From a virus: a DNA stretch of 32,832 nt. A program made the position numbers and the translations under genes. Location of the stretch: the IMG/VR virus record IMGVR_UViG_3300030106_003389, positions 1-32,832 of that record; one strand, written 5' to 3'. Shown here one piece after another: positions 19,910 through 30,140 of the stretch (positions are counted from its first letter, which is position 1; each line of letters starts with the position of its first letter). Below the pieces are notes generated by a model. That model was not told the origin of the DNA. It worked only from the letters and a program-made list of their open reading frames with translations, and did not search any database.

Positions 19910-20545
19910 ATGGCAGCTGGAGATACAAACGTTACTATATGCAACCAAGCACTATTGCTGCTAGGATCTGATACAATAGCAAGCTTTACGGATACAACTA
20001 ACGACGCTTCTACAGTTTGTAACAATATCTACGAAACCATAAAAAGACAGACCTTGTCTATGTATCCTTGGTCTTTTGCTATCGTAAAACAAGAACTAAC
20101 TAGATCAACAACCGTTCCTGTAAACGAATGGAGCTACCAATATGATTTGCCATCTACAGCGCTAACTGGCACAGCGGTTCAAGTCTATAATTCAAGTGCT
20201 ACAAGTATATTACCAATACAAAGCTATGAACTAATATACACAGACTCTGGCCCAGCCATTGCAACGAATGAAGAAAAAATTTATGTAGATTATGTATCAA
20301 GTATTATTACAGAGGGCTTGATGCCTTCTTATTTTGTTCAGCTTTTAGTTTATATGTTGGCTTGGCATTTAGCAGAGCCAGTAACAGATCAAATAAACAA
20401 ATCAGATTATTGGAGGCAAGTAGCTGTTGGTACTGCTCCAGAAAATGGAAGAGGCGGATATTTTAGGCAAGCTGCTAACATTGACGGAAGAGGCAAACCT
20501 AATTATGCAATAGTAGATTTTCCTTTAACAGATGTTAGGCAATGA
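19910..20545 (+). CDS. Tail tubular protein A (gatekeeper, T7 gp11-like)
   Basis: I chose ATG 19910, which has GAGGAGAT upstream; the longer frame from 19856 would begin before the hairpin. The 211 residues fit tail tubular protein A: NVTICNQALLLLGSDTIASF near the N-terminus, YETIKRQTLSMYPWSFA, and LVYMLAWHLAEPVTDQINKS in the C-terminal half. It forms the ring beneath the portal that closes the head and receives the nozzle. ATGA couples it to tail tubular protein B. Confidence 0.85.
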   Translation: MAAGDTNVTICNQALLLLGSDTIASFTDTTNDASTVCNNIYETIKRQTLSMYPWSFAIVKQELTRSTTVPVNEWSYQYDLPSTALTGTAVQVYNSSATSILPIQSYELIYTDSGPAIATNEEKIYVDYVSSIITEGLMPSYFVQLLVYMLAWHLAEPVTDQINKSDYWRQVAVGTAPENGRGGYFRQAANIDGRGKPNYAIVDFPLTDVRQ

Positions 20546-22545
20546 CAAGGGCTACAACCATACAATCTAATTTTACAACAGGGGAGCTTGATCCTTTGTT
20601 AAAATCACGTATTGATATTAATCAATATTACAATGCCTTAGAAGAAGCAAGGAACGTACTCATACAACCACAAGGAGGAGCAGAGAGAAGGCCTGGCTTA
20701 CAGTTTTTATTTGAGATACCTAGCGCTACCAATCCGCAAAGCGGTATGAAACTAGTGCCTTTTGAGTTTTCAACAACAGATAGCTACATGCTTTTGTTTG
20801 TAAACGAAAGGATGTACATATTTAAAGATAAAGTTTTGCAAACTAATATCAACAGTAGTGGTAATAATTATCTAGATTTGAGCGGGGTTCTTGGTATAAG
20901 CGATGGAGTAACAGGGCTGTTCGCTTCTGCAAAACTAGATAAAATGGATTTTACACAATCAGCCGATACTCTAATAACTGTACAAGAAGATAGACCTCCT
21001 GTAAAAATTACAAGAACAGGTGATACTACTTGGTCAGCAGAAAAGATAGCTTTTGAATACACTCCCTTCCATGCATTTACATTAGGTAACACAACCATAA
21101 ACCAAACGCTAACACCATCTGCTGTAGACGGAAACATTACGCTAACAGCAGGCGGTAGTGTTTTTACATCGAGCCACGTCAACCAATTTGTTGAGGCAAA
21201 TGACGGTATAGGGCGTGCAAGAATTACAAGGTTTGTTTCTGCAACCGTAGTCGAAGCAATAGTGCAAATACCTTTTTTTAGCACTACAGCCCTAGCTTCT
21301 GGCTCGTCATTTATTGAAACAGGTTATGAAGTAGCATGGTCAGAGTCGAGAGGCTACCCAAGAACCGTAACTTTTCATGAAGGCAGATTATATTTTGGAG
21401 GATCAAAAACTAGACCGAATACTATTTTTGCTTCAAGAGTAGCTAGGTTTTTTGATTTCAACCCTGGTGAAGGGCTTGACGATGATGCTATAGACGTAAC
21501 GCTTGGAACCGATAGTACCAACGCAATCACAGGAATGTTTTCTGGTAGAGATCTACAGGTGTTTACAAAAGGTGGAGAGTTTTTCTTACCGCAGTCTACG
21601 CTTGATCCTATAACCCCTAGCAACGTGGTTGTTAATGGTGCAACCAGAAGAGGATCACTAGAGGGAATCAAACCTGTAGGTGCTGAAAGTGGCACACTAT
21701 TTGTGCAACGTGCTGGTAAATCTTTAAGAGAGTTTTTATTTAGTGATGTTGAGCTTTCTTACATATCAAATAATATATCTTTATTATCTTCTCACTTGCT
21801 AAAGTCTCCCGTAGATATGGCTCTTAGAAAGGCCACATCAACTACAGATGGAGACCTGTTACTTCTTGTAAATAGCACAGACGGATCATTAGCTACATAT
21901 TCTATATTAAGAGGACAAAATGTCATTGCCCCTAGTCTTTCGACTACTGGTGCAAGTGGAGAGTTTCAAAGGGTGGCTGTCGATGTAGACCAAATATACT
22001 TTGTTGTAAAAAGAACAATAAACAGCGGCACTAAATATTATGTAGAATGTTTCAACGATGACAACACTACAGATAGCTGTATTTTATTTTCTGGAGGCAC
22101 CAAGCCTAGCTCAACAAGTCTTTCTGGTCTTTCGCATTTAGAGGGCCAAACAGTAAAGGTCATTGCAGACGATGCTATGCAAACAGATAAAACAGTAAGC
22201 TCTGGTGCTATAACATTAGATTCGGTGCCGTCTACATATGTTGAGGTAGGTATTGATTATACTCCTACAATAAAAACAATGCCGCTAGAACTAAAACTGC
22301 CTAGCGGAAATACTGTAGCACAAAAGAAAAGAATTATAGAAGCAACCGCTTTGATGTATCTTTCTCAAAACTTATCATTAAACGGCAATGATTTTACATT
22401 TACTAGCGGTCAATTCTATACGGGCAAGAAAAGAAGAAAACCTATGCTAGGCTACGACAGAGAGGGACAAATGACTTTTTCTCAAACAGAGCCTTTGTTT
22501 TTTACTTTACTTGGTGTTGAATACAAAGTTAGCGTAGGACAATAG
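20542..22545 (+). CDS. Tail tubular protein B (nozzle, T7 gp12-like)
   Basis: The 667-residue protein has the opening typical of T7 gp12-like nozzles: NFTTGELDPLLKSRIDINQY, YNALEEARNVLIQPQGGAER and RPGLQFL. A beta-rich propeller region follows, including RGYPRTVTFHEGRLYFGGSK and VFTKGGEFFLPQ. It forms the distal tail tube and binds tail fibres. The length is somewhat below T7 gp12 (about 790). It starts at ATGA and ends one base before the next gene. Confidence 0.85.
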   Translation: MTRATTIQSNFTTGELDPLLKSRIDINQYYNALEEARNVLIQPQGGAERRPGLQFLFEIPSATNPQSGMKLVPFEFSTTDSYMLLFVNERMYIFKDKVLQTNINSSGNNYLDLSGVLGISDGVTGLFASAKLDKMDFTQSADTLITVQEDRPPVKITRTGDTTWSAEKIAFEYTPFHAFTLGNTTINQTLTPSAVDGNITLTAGGSVFTSSHVNQFVEANDGIGRARITRFVSATVVEAIVQIPFFSTTALASGSSFIETGYEVAWSESRGYPRTVTFHEGRLYFGGSKTRPNTIFASRVARFFDFNPGEGLDDDAIDVTLGTDSTNAITGMFSGRDLQVFTKGGEFFLPQSTLDPITPSNVVVNGATRRGSLEGIKPVGAESGTLFVQRAGKSLREFLFSDVELSYISNNISLLSSHLLKSPVDMALRKATSTTDGDLLLLVNSTDGSLATYSILRGQNVIAPSLSTTGASGEFQRVAVDVDQIYFVVKRTINSGTKYYVECFNDDNTTDSCILFSGGTKPSSTSLSGLSHLEGQTVKVIADDAMQTDKTVSSGAITLDSVPSTYVEVGIDYTPTIKTMPLELKLPSGNTVAQKKRIIEATALMYLSQNLSLNGNDFTFTSGQFYTGKKRRKPMLGYDREGQMTFSQTEPLFFTLLGVEYKVSVGQ

Positions 22546-22546
22546 A

Positions 22547-23044
22547 ATGAACCCTTTTGCAATCTTAGCAGTAGTAGCAGCGGTTGGTAAAGCTTACTCT
22601 ACATATCAAGCAGGCATGTCGCAAAAAGCTTATTATGATGCACAAGCTGACCAGTCTAGACTTAGATACAAGTCAGAAGAAATACAAGCTAAAGAACAAG
22701 GAGTAGAGGCTTTAGAAGAAAGTAATAAGATATTATCAACTATTATAGCTAAAGGAGCATCGAGCGGGTTTCTTGTAAGCGAAGGCACAAATAAACTAGC
22801 ACAAATAATTACAGTTAGATCTGGTATAGAAGATTTCAACACAGCAGCTCTTAACCAAGAAGTTATACAAAACCTGGGGATAATAGAGTTTGGTAATTTA
22901 AAAGCAGCAGGTAAACAAGCAGCTAAAGCTGGAATCTACAAAGCTTTGTTTTCTCTTGGGACGGACATAGGCACGATAGGAGCAACAGGAGGCCTTACTC
23001 CCAAGCAGTCCCCACAGACAGGAGACATAACAGGAAGTGGTTAG
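22547..23044 (+). CDS. Internal virion protein, T7 gp14-like
   Basis: The 165-residue protein has a hydrophobic N-terminus (FAILAVVAAVGKAYSTYQAG), a long helix (AYYDAQADQSRLRYKSEEIQ ... ALEESNKIL), then GASSGFLVSEGTNKLAQII and a Gly/Thr-rich end. This fits T7 gp14, a core protein ejected into the outer membrane to build the DNA-transit channel. Position after the nozzle and before two large internal proteins supports it. Function inferred from layout. Confidence 0.7.
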   Translation: MNPFAILAVVAAVGKAYSTYQAGMSQKAYYDAQADQSRLRYKSEEIQAKEQGVEALEESNKILSTIIAKGASSGFLVSEGTNKLAQIITVRSGIEDFNTAALNQEVIQNLGIIEFGNLKAAGKQAAKAGIYKALFSLGTDIGTIGATGGLTPKQSPQTGDITGSG

Positions 23045-24962
23045 AAAAGTTAACAGAGGTGGGTTGATAAGATCAGTAAACATTCCTAGTTTACAAGGTA
23101 CGGGTGCGCAGTTTCAAGTACAAACCCAGATGTTTACGCAACTAGAAAGAGACTTAGACGGCATGTTCAATTTTGCTACTAAAGAGCTAGATGAAGACAT
23201 GCAAGAAGAGGGACTCAAGTTTGCTGTTGATAACCCAATATCTACTGCTGATTATTTAAACGCAAACCCAGAAGAAAGGGCCAACATGTTAGATGGCAAT
23301 GACTTTACAACTTATGGTAAAAAAGTAAAAGCAGTACAAGCAAACATACTGGCAACAGATCTTGCTGTAAAAGCAGAAGGCCAGTTAAATGGTTTGAAAG
23401 CAGAAGCATTAATAAACGACAAGCCTTTAGAGCTAGTAGAATTACAATTCAACGCTTTAGTAAATGGTTATGTAGATGCTCTTGCTGATGTAGATCCAGA
23501 AACAGCTGTCGTTTTAAAAAGCAAACTAGCAACTACTTCAGCTGCTAAATATTCAACAATATTAGATGCAAGAGTTAAAGATCATAAAAGAATACAAAAA
23601 TCTAGATACATTAAATACTCACAAGACAAAATAAACAACATAGGAGATATGTTTGAAGGTACATACTTTAGTCAAATAATAGATGAAAACGGAGACGTGC
23701 AAAACATATCTGTTGATGAAAAATATGAAACCATGAAAAACACACTTGTTAGCGAAGTAGAAAAGTATTTTACAGCAGAAGAGATGAAAACATTTGTTAA
23801 CAATCTAGATGCAGCTTACAAGAAAGCTAAAAAAAATAAAATTTTTCAAGAAATGATAGAGTCTGACAAAAACTTAGACAGTCCCGAAACCGTCAACAAA
23901 AAAGTAAATAGAATACTTCGTGAAGATTTCGGAACAAACACAAGCGCAAAACTTATGTACGACACGTTGAGTTTTGAAGAAAAACAAGATTTAAAAAAAC
24001 AAGCCAGAGAATACAGACAAACTTTTATAAAAGACGCAGAGGATAAACAAAAAGCAGATGACGCTATATTAGCAGATACTGTTGATAATCTTGAAACAGA
24101 CTATGCAACAGCAGCAGTAGAAAACGACAGAGTAGCTGCGCAAAAAACTATAGACACAATGTTTAAGATAGATCCTACAAGAGCAAAAGAAATGGAAGAT
24201 AGGTTTGCTAAAGATCAAGAAAATGAAGTATTTTTAAGAGATGATGTAAAAGAGTTTTTAGATAAAAGTTTATTCAACGGAACGCTCAGAGTGGACCTTG
24301 TAAGAAAACTAGAACGAGACAAAGTCATCGGATCTAAGACAGCGAACGAACTTATAAAAGGCATTGCTACAGCTAGAAAAGCTAAAATATCGACTATAAA
24401 CAATATAGCAAAAAGAAGGTTTGGTATTGCTGAAGATGGTAGGTCAGTAAGATCAGATGAAAGCACAAGAACATATGAAAAAATTATGGAACAAATTTAT
24501 ACTTTTGCAGACGACAATCCAGAGTTAGGGCCAGCAGATATCAAACAAGAGTACGATAGGATTGCTATAGATGTTACGGCAGAACAAGAGCAGGAAGCAG
24601 AACTAACAGATAACAAAAATCTTCTTATAAAAAACCAAGGTTTATTGAAAAGCAGGGAATCTTGGGCAAAGTATTTTAGACAGTTTGGTGGAGAAGGATT
24701 GACTAGATCAATTGAAGCGCAAGGTATATCTGACATAAGCAAATTGCTAGACACAGAAGAAGGCACACGTGAAGTGTTAAGAGAACTACAAGAGATAAGA
24801 GATCTTGCAAAAAGCGGAAATTTAGAGAACCAAATTGTAGAAGAGGGGCTTCTCTTCGACACTACCTTAATTGAATTTATTCCAGGTGGAAATGTAGATG
24901 TAAATCAATACATAGACGCTATTGGCTTTTTAGAAAAACGTTTGGAGATTTTGGGAAAATAA
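23037..24962 (+). CDS. Internal virion protein, T7 gp15-like
   Basis: The 641-residue protein starts at GTG 23037, overlapping the previous stop, with GGAA just upstream. It is almost wholly helical and charged, rich in Lys/Asp/Glu/Ala, with few hydrophobic stretches (for example LKFAVDNPISTADYLNANPE near residue 60). T7 gp15 has this character and joins the core tube that guides DNA during entry. Sequence similarity is not decisive, so the call is by size, composition and order. Confidence 0.6.
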   Translation: MVRKVNRGGLIRSVNIPSLQGTGAQFQVQTQMFTQLERDLDGMFNFATKELDEDMQEEGLKFAVDNPISTADYLNANPEERANMLDGNDFTTYGKKVKAVQANILATDLAVKAEGQLNGLKAEALINDKPLELVELQFNALVNGYVDALADVDPETAVVLKSKLATTSAAKYSTILDARVKDHKRIQKSRYIKYSQDKINNIGDMFEGTYFSQIIDENGDVQNISVDEKYETMKNTLVSEVEKYFTAEEMKTFVNNLDAAYKKAKKNKIFQEMIESDKNLDSPETVNKKVNRILREDFGTNTSAKLMYDTLSFEEKQDLKKQAREYRQTFIKDAEDKQKADDAILADTVDNLETDYATAAVENDRVAAQKTIDTMFKIDPTRAKEMEDRFAKDQENEVFLRDDVKEFLDKSLFNGTLRVDLVRKLERDKVIGSKTANELIKGIATARKAKISTINNIAKRRFGIAEDGRSVRSDESTRTYEKIMEQIYTFADDNPELGPADIKQEYDRIAIDVTAEQEQEAELTDNKNLLIKNQGLLKSRESWAKYFRQFGGEGLTRSIEAQGISDISKLLDTEEGTREVLRELQEIRDLAKSGNLENQIVEEGLLFDTTLIEFIPGGNVDVNQYIDAIGFLEKRLEILGK

Positions 24963-24963
24963 A

Positions 24964-27213
24964 ATGGACGAATTAGAAAAAGCATATTTAGACCATATTG
25001 GCACAAGAGAAAGTGATGAATTTGTATTATCCAGCCAAGGTTTTATTATGAAAGACAACTCTAAACTAAAAGCTATTATGCAAGTCTCAGACGCAGATTT
25101 AATGATGGACAGATCAGCTTTGTTTGAAATGCAAAAAGATAAAGAAGCTGAAGATGATACTAGAAGCACTATAGTAGATGTCGGTATAGGAGCTGCAAGA
25201 GGCGGGGCAAAGTTAATCCAAGGAGCTGGCCAACTAATGTTTTCTGGTTTAGTGCAAGCAGGTATCGCCGATGAAGAAAGTTTTAAAAAGTTTGACGACG
25301 CTTACAACAAAATTTACGATCGTATAGGCGATACACAAACTGTTATGGGAGGTTTATCAGAACCCCTTATTCAATACGGTATACCAGGTGTTGGTTATTA
25401 CAATATGTTTAACAAAATTAGACCTAGCGTTATGAGAGCGTTAGCAGCTGAATCAGCTACAGTAATGACTGCACAAACGCAAGGCGATCCAAACTTAGCA
25501 ACTTTTTTTAAAGATCTGTTTGCTTTGTCTCAAGAAAATGCAGACAACTTAGCTCAAATGACTTTCGTGTATCTTGCAACACCAAACAAGGATTTGACAG
25601 CTCACAATGTGTTTGAAGATAAATTTAAAGCAGTAATAACTGATTCTCCTCTGGCTGGACTAGTAGAGGTTGCTCTTCCTTTGTTTAGATCATTTGGTAA
25701 CAAAAAAACAACAACCCCAGATGATTTAAAACAAATTACTTACACTAAAAAAGAATTATTAGAATATGAAAGAAAAGCAGAGATACCAGAAAATCCATTC
25801 TTAAAAGGTAAACCATCAGAGGTAGTCGTTACTATGCAACAGGTATTGGATGGAATGACGACAGCTAAAAGCGGCAAGGATTGGTACATTAGACACAAAC
25901 CTAAAATGAAAGAATTGTTTGGAGATGATGCAGATTTGTTTGAAGAAATAGTAGCTATCACATCACAAAACACTAGTGTAGATGAAAACATATCTAAGGC
26001 GTTGAAGGTCTATGAGTATTTCAAAGAGTACGGAACTTTTGCTAATGCAAGATCAGCGGCAGATATTGGAGATGCGGCTAGAACGGTAGACGACTTACCT
26101 TTAGTGCCTGCCGTAGTAGATAATCTAAAAAGACTCGAAGGAGTCATGGATGCAAAAACTGGCGACATACCGTCTAAACAAACTCTAAGAGAAAGAATGG
26201 GGCTTCCTAAAACAACAACAAGTTTTGGAATAGAAACTTATTTTGGTGGCAACAAGATACCAGATTTTGTAGAAGCTATGAGAACAGGCACAGATGATGA
26301 GGTTGTAGTAGATAGACATATGTTGCAATATTTCTTCGGTTTTGGGAGTAAAGCAGAAAAAGCAGCCAAACCTGTAGACATAGTAACTGTAAAACAAATG
26401 ATTACAGAAGCTTCTAACATACTAAGATTTACTCCAAAAGAAGGACAAGCAGCAATATGGGCTTTCAATCAAATGATTCCAAGAGGCGGCAAAACAAATA
26501 TTAAAAACTTAGACGAGGTAAGAGACTATGCAAAAGTACTCAACGAACGAGCAGACGAAATCGAACAATTCGTCAACAAGCTTCAAGACATTGAAGGACA
26601 GGGCGAGAGCATACAGGCTGGGAGCAGAACTGATCCTACAGTTATCGAAGATGCAAAACAAGCAACAGACGTAGTAAAAGCACAATTGAGCGGGCAACTA
26701 CATAATTTTATAAAAAAGAACCCAGACGGATTTACTAACTCTATAGATGGTAAGCCTAGCCCTATTACTGGCTATAGTGTAGCTCCATTGAAAAAGCTAG
26801 AAATTGTTAAAGACTCTAAAGAGTTTTCTTATCAAGAGGCTCAGGACCTGGTTAAAAACATATTTGAGCTAAATCAAGCCTATGATAAGATGGGGGTGAA
26901 AACCAGAGTACACGCTGGTGGTTGGCTAGAAGATGATGGCAAATATTATTTAGATGCTGTCGTTGTAACCGATTCACTCGACGAGGCTTTGGCCATTGCA
27001 AAAGCTGGTGACCAAATAGCTGTTGCAGATTTAGGGGCCGCTAATAGTGGTAGATATGACGAGATAGAGATAAATACTGAAGATGGCATTAAAAAACTCA
27101 AAGAAAGTGGAACTTACAGAGATAAACTCTTCGATGACACAAGAGCAAGCATTGAAGAACTTTCTGACATCGTTGAAGAGACAAGGCTTCAAAATAACGG
27201 GGGAGCCAACTGA
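24964..27213 (+). CDS. Large internal virion protein with an unassigned helical domain
   Basis: The 749-residue protein lies between gp15- and gp16-like genes, its stop overlapping the next ATG (TGATG). Residues about 60-130 contain glycine-rich hydrophobic segments (IGAARGGAKLIQGAGQLMFS, LSEPLIQYGIPGVGYYNMFN) that may touch membranes. Residues about 295-510 form a domain with KDWYIRHKPKMKELFGDDAD, EIVAITSQNTSVDENISKAL and FTPKEGQAAIWAFNQMIPRG. That WY..HKP...TSQ.TSV...EGQAAIWAFN pattern recurs in phage virion proteins but I cannot name a reaction. The protein is probably ejected with DNA. Confidence 0.55.
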   Translation: MDELEKAYLDHIGTRESDEFVLSSQGFIMKDNSKLKAIMQVSDADLMMDRSALFEMQKDKEAEDDTRSTIVDVGIGAARGGAKLIQGAGQLMFSGLVQAGIADEESFKKFDDAYNKIYDRIGDTQTVMGGLSEPLIQYGIPGVGYYNMFNKIRPSVMRALAAESATVMTAQTQGDPNLATFFKDLFALSQENADNLAQMTFVYLATPNKDLTAHNVFEDKFKAVITDSPLAGLVEVALPLFRSFGNKKTTTPDDLKQITYTKKELLEYERKAEIPENPFLKGKPSEVVVTMQQVLDGMTTAKSGKDWYIRHKPKMKELFGDDADLFEEIVAITSQNTSVDENISKALKVYEYFKEYGTFANARSAADIGDAARTVDDLPLVPAVVDNLKRLEGVMDAKTGDIPSKQTLRERMGLPKTTTSFGIETYFGGNKIPDFVEAMRTGTDDEVVVDRHMLQYFFGFGSKAEKAAKPVDIVTVKQMITEASNILRFTPKEGQAAIWAFNQMIPRGGKTNIKNLDEVRDYAKVLNERADEIEQFVNKLQDIEGQGESIQAGSRTDPTVIEDAKQATDVVKAQLSGQLHNFIKKNPDGFTNSIDGKPSPITGYSVAPLKKLEIVKDSKEFSYQEAQDLVKNIFELNQAYDKMGVKTRVHAGGWLEDDGKYYLDAVVVTDSLDEALAIAKAGDQIAVADLGAANSGRYDEIEINTEDGIKKLKESGTYRDKLFDDTRASIEELSDIVEETRLQNNGGAN

Positions 27214-30140
27214 TGGCAATAGAAAACCTAACTCCACCGAAACTACAGAATAATACAGAAGAATTTGTTCAAGATATATTTGATCAAGCTGAACCTGACA
27301 TAGTAGATGAAAGCACACTAAACCTAGAAGAAGATCCTGTTGTCATAGATGAATCACAAGACAACTTTGAAGAAGAGCAGTTAGCTCTTAGACCACCAAA
27401 AAAAACTACCCTTAGAGGGCAAAAAGATGAAGACCTATCACCTGAAGAGGTGCGTCTAAAACAACAAGAAGAACTAAAACCAGAAATAAAAAAAGACTTT
27501 CTTGTAGAAGAAGATACTGGCAACGTAATATTTAAAGATTTTTCAGAAGATGAAATAAAATCAGTTAATAATTTTTTTGATGAAGTTGGAATGTCTGAGA
27601 TAGACGGCACTCAAACAAAATCATTACAAAATCTTTTTAACAGCATAGACGAAGCAACAGGCACTCAAGGTTTTAGCGATGCTATAAACAAAACCTTTGC
27701 AAAACAGTTAGATGAAATAGCAACAAGCTCAAAAATGACTGTTGATGAAATGATGAAACAGGCTGCCTCTATAGGCAGAAACGACGTATATCAATACATG
27801 TTGAGGAACAAACCTCCGTACGATAACAAGATGCTACTAAGAGGTATCGTTGAAACTAAACTACTGTACACAAGGTTAGCTGCTTTGGCAAAAGAAGCGA
27901 TACAAAGCAAAGGCAATATATCAAAAGAAAAACAATTACATTTTTATCAGACCTTAAGATTGTTTGGTACTATGTATAGCAGAACCGCAGGTGACGTTAC
28001 CATGTCGGCTAGAAAATTAGCTAGTCTAAAATATGTCGATAAACCAGATACAGATTTTTCAGAAGATTTTATAGAATTTTTAGGTAAACAAGCAAGGCTA
28101 GGAGACACTAAAGAGTTTTTACAAATAGCTAATAGTTTTCTAACTTTGAAGCCTTATCAAGCAGGCAGGTTTGCAAACGATGGTTTTGTAAAAAGATTAG
28201 GAGATGCATGGTCTGAGGTTTGGGTAAACTCTCTTTTATCATCACCTATAACCCACATTGTTAATATGTCAGCTAACTTGGGATTTAACGTACTTAGGAT
28301 TGGAGAGCAAGCTGTTGCGGCAGGAATCAACAAAATACCAGGGCTTTCTGCAAAAGACGGGGTACAGTTTAACGAGGTATTAGCTACCATCAAAGGTATA
28401 CAAAGAGGCCATAAGCTAGGCACAGCTAATTTTTGGAACGGTCTTAAAACAGGAGATGCTGCTACTACCAAACTAGATTTAAGAAGGCCTAACGCTATGG
28501 GCAAAAGACTGCTTCCAGAAAAATATAGAGATAGTTTTATTGGCGACAGTTTAGAATATATGGGCAGTTATTTTAGATTGCCAGGAAGATTCTTGGTAGC
28601 AGAAGATGAATACGCAAAAGGCGTTTTATACAAAATGGAAATAGAGAGAATAGCACAAAGAAACGCAAACGAAATCATAGCTAATGGAGGAACAAAAGAA
28701 GCGGCAGAAGATGCTTATACAAAAACAGTAACAAACCCAAACAACGACACAGTAACTAGAGCAAAACAAAATATGGAAGAAGGTACATTCCAAGCCGACC
28801 TTCCAGACGGGTTTTTAAAAAAAATACAAAACAGTATCAATCATCCTCTTGCAAGAGTGTTTATTCCTTTTTACAAAACCATTACAAACATATATTTAGA
28901 AACAGCTAAACGATCTCCACTTGCGTTCGGCACAAAAAGTTTTTACGCAGATTTAAAAAAAGGAGGATCAGCAAGGCAACTTGCACTAGCTAAGTTATCG
29001 GTAGGAACTACCATAATGTATAATTTTGGCAGCTATGCTTATGGGGGGAACCCAAATGATGATATCTATATAACAGGACACGCACCTTTTAACAGAGCAG
29101 AAAGAGACGCATTTTATAGAAAAGGTTTGTTGCCTTACTCTTTTAATGTTAAACAAAAGGATGGCACTTATAAATCTATTAGCTACGCTAGGTTTGAGCC
29201 TATATCTGCTATATTAGCTATATCAGCTGATACGGCTTATGCGATGTCGAGACCAGATCAGTTTGCAGATAAGACTGTTGCTGGCAAAATGTTAGATTTA
29301 GCTAGTGCTTCACTAGAAGCAATATACCCTTATATTGCCTCACAACCTTTCATGAAAGCTATATCTGATATAGGAAAAATACTAGAATCCCCTGGATCAG
29401 GCGATCCTTCTGGTCTTGCCGCAAGAGTGGTTGCGCAACTTACAGAACAGGTTGGAAGGGCAACGGTTGGCGTTTTCATGGAAGCTGGACCTACAGGAAC
29501 GTTTAATAATTATTTAACTAAAATGCAAGATCCTACCTTATATGATAAAACCTTTACAGAGGAACAAAGACAGAGCGCTAAAGACAATTTCTTTTTCAGT
29601 TTGCTCTTAGATGAAGAGGAGTACGAGATACCCTTATATATTAGAAAATTTTATGAGGTATACAACAATGCAACTGTAAGAAGCCCTTTCTATAATAACA
29701 ATTTAAAACCTAGATTAAACCTGTGGGGAGAAGATATGAAAGGCCCAGAAGGCGGGATTATATCTCCTTTTAAAATACAAAATGAAAGATACAACAAAGT
29801 CGATGATAAGCTATTGCAGCTTCAATTAGGCCTGTCTATGCCAAGGGCATTTATAGGAGGAGTAGCTTTATCTAGCGATCAATACTACGATTACTTAAAA
29901 TTTTTAAATGATGATAGTAAAGATATGGGCGGAGACACAATGCTAGACGAAATGGAGGACGCTATTGATGCTCCAGGCTTTGATGACCTATTACCTAAAG
30001 ACCAGATAGATGATTTAAATAGCATATTATCAGATAGAAAAACAACAGCAAAACAGATGGTTCTTGAGAAATATCCAGAATTAAATGCTAGAATTGAAGA
30101 GATACAAGAGCAAATAAAACTTAGAGGCAGAAGAGAATAA
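27213..30140 (+). CDS. Ejected internal virion protein, LPD38-like (T7 gp16 position)
   Basis: The 975-residue protein begins with an acidic Glu/Asp/Pro-rich region (1-90). A long helical body follows, then SLLSSPITHIVNMSANLGFN (about 340-360) and the block RVFIPFYKTITNIYLETAKR (about 548-567). Next come GTTIMYNFGSYAYGGNPNDD and SYARFEPISAILAISADTAY. The last blocks match the large polyvalent-protein-associated domain LPD38 as I recall it, found at the end of giant ejected phage proteins. No transglycosylase motif is seen. Its place last before the fibre gene equals T7 gp16, which spans the inner membrane on infection. Confidence 0.65.
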   Translation: MAIENLTPPKLQNNTEEFVQDIFDQAEPDIVDESTLNLEEDPVVIDESQDNFEEEQLALRPPKKTTLRGQKDEDLSPEEVRLKQQEELKPEIKKDFLVEEDTGNVIFKDFSEDEIKSVNNFFDEVGMSEIDGTQTKSLQNLFNSIDEATGTQGFSDAINKTFAKQLDEIATSSKMTVDEMMKQAASIGRNDVYQYMLRNKPPYDNKMLLRGIVETKLLYTRLAALAKEAIQSKGNISKEKQLHFYQTLRLFGTMYSRTAGDVTMSARKLASLKYVDKPDTDFSEDFIEFLGKQARLGDTKEFLQIANSFLTLKPYQAGRFANDGFVKRLGDAWSEVWVNSLLSSPITHIVNMSANLGFNVLRIGEQAVAAGINKIPGLSAKDGVQFNEVLATIKGIQRGHKLGTANFWNGLKTGDAATTKLDLRRPNAMGKRLLPEKYRDSFIGDSLEYMGSYFRLPGRFLVAEDEYAKGVLYKMEIERIAQRNANEIIANGGTKEAAEDAYTKTVTNPNNDTVTRAKQNMEEGTFQADLPDGFLKKIQNSINHPLARVFIPFYKTITNIYLETAKRSPLAFGTKSFYADLKKGGSARQLALAKLSVGTTIMYNFGSYAYGGNPNDDIYITGHAPFNRAERDAFYRKGLLPYSFNVKQKDGTYKSISYARFEPISAILAISADTAYAMSRPDQFADKTVAGKMLDLASASLEAIYPYIASQPFMKAISDIGKILESPGSGDPSGLAARVVAQLTEQVGRATVGVFMEAGPTGTFNNYLTKMQDPTLYDKTFTEEQRQSAKDNFFFSLLLDEEEYEIPLYIRKFYEVYNNATVRSPFYNNNLKPRLNLWGEDMKGPEGGIISPFKIQNERYNKVDDKLLQLQLGLSMPRAFIGGVALSSDQYYDYLKFLNDDSKDMGGDTMLDEMEDAIDAPGFDDLLPKDQIDDLNSILSDRKTTAKQMVLEKYPELNARIEEIQEQIKLRGRRE

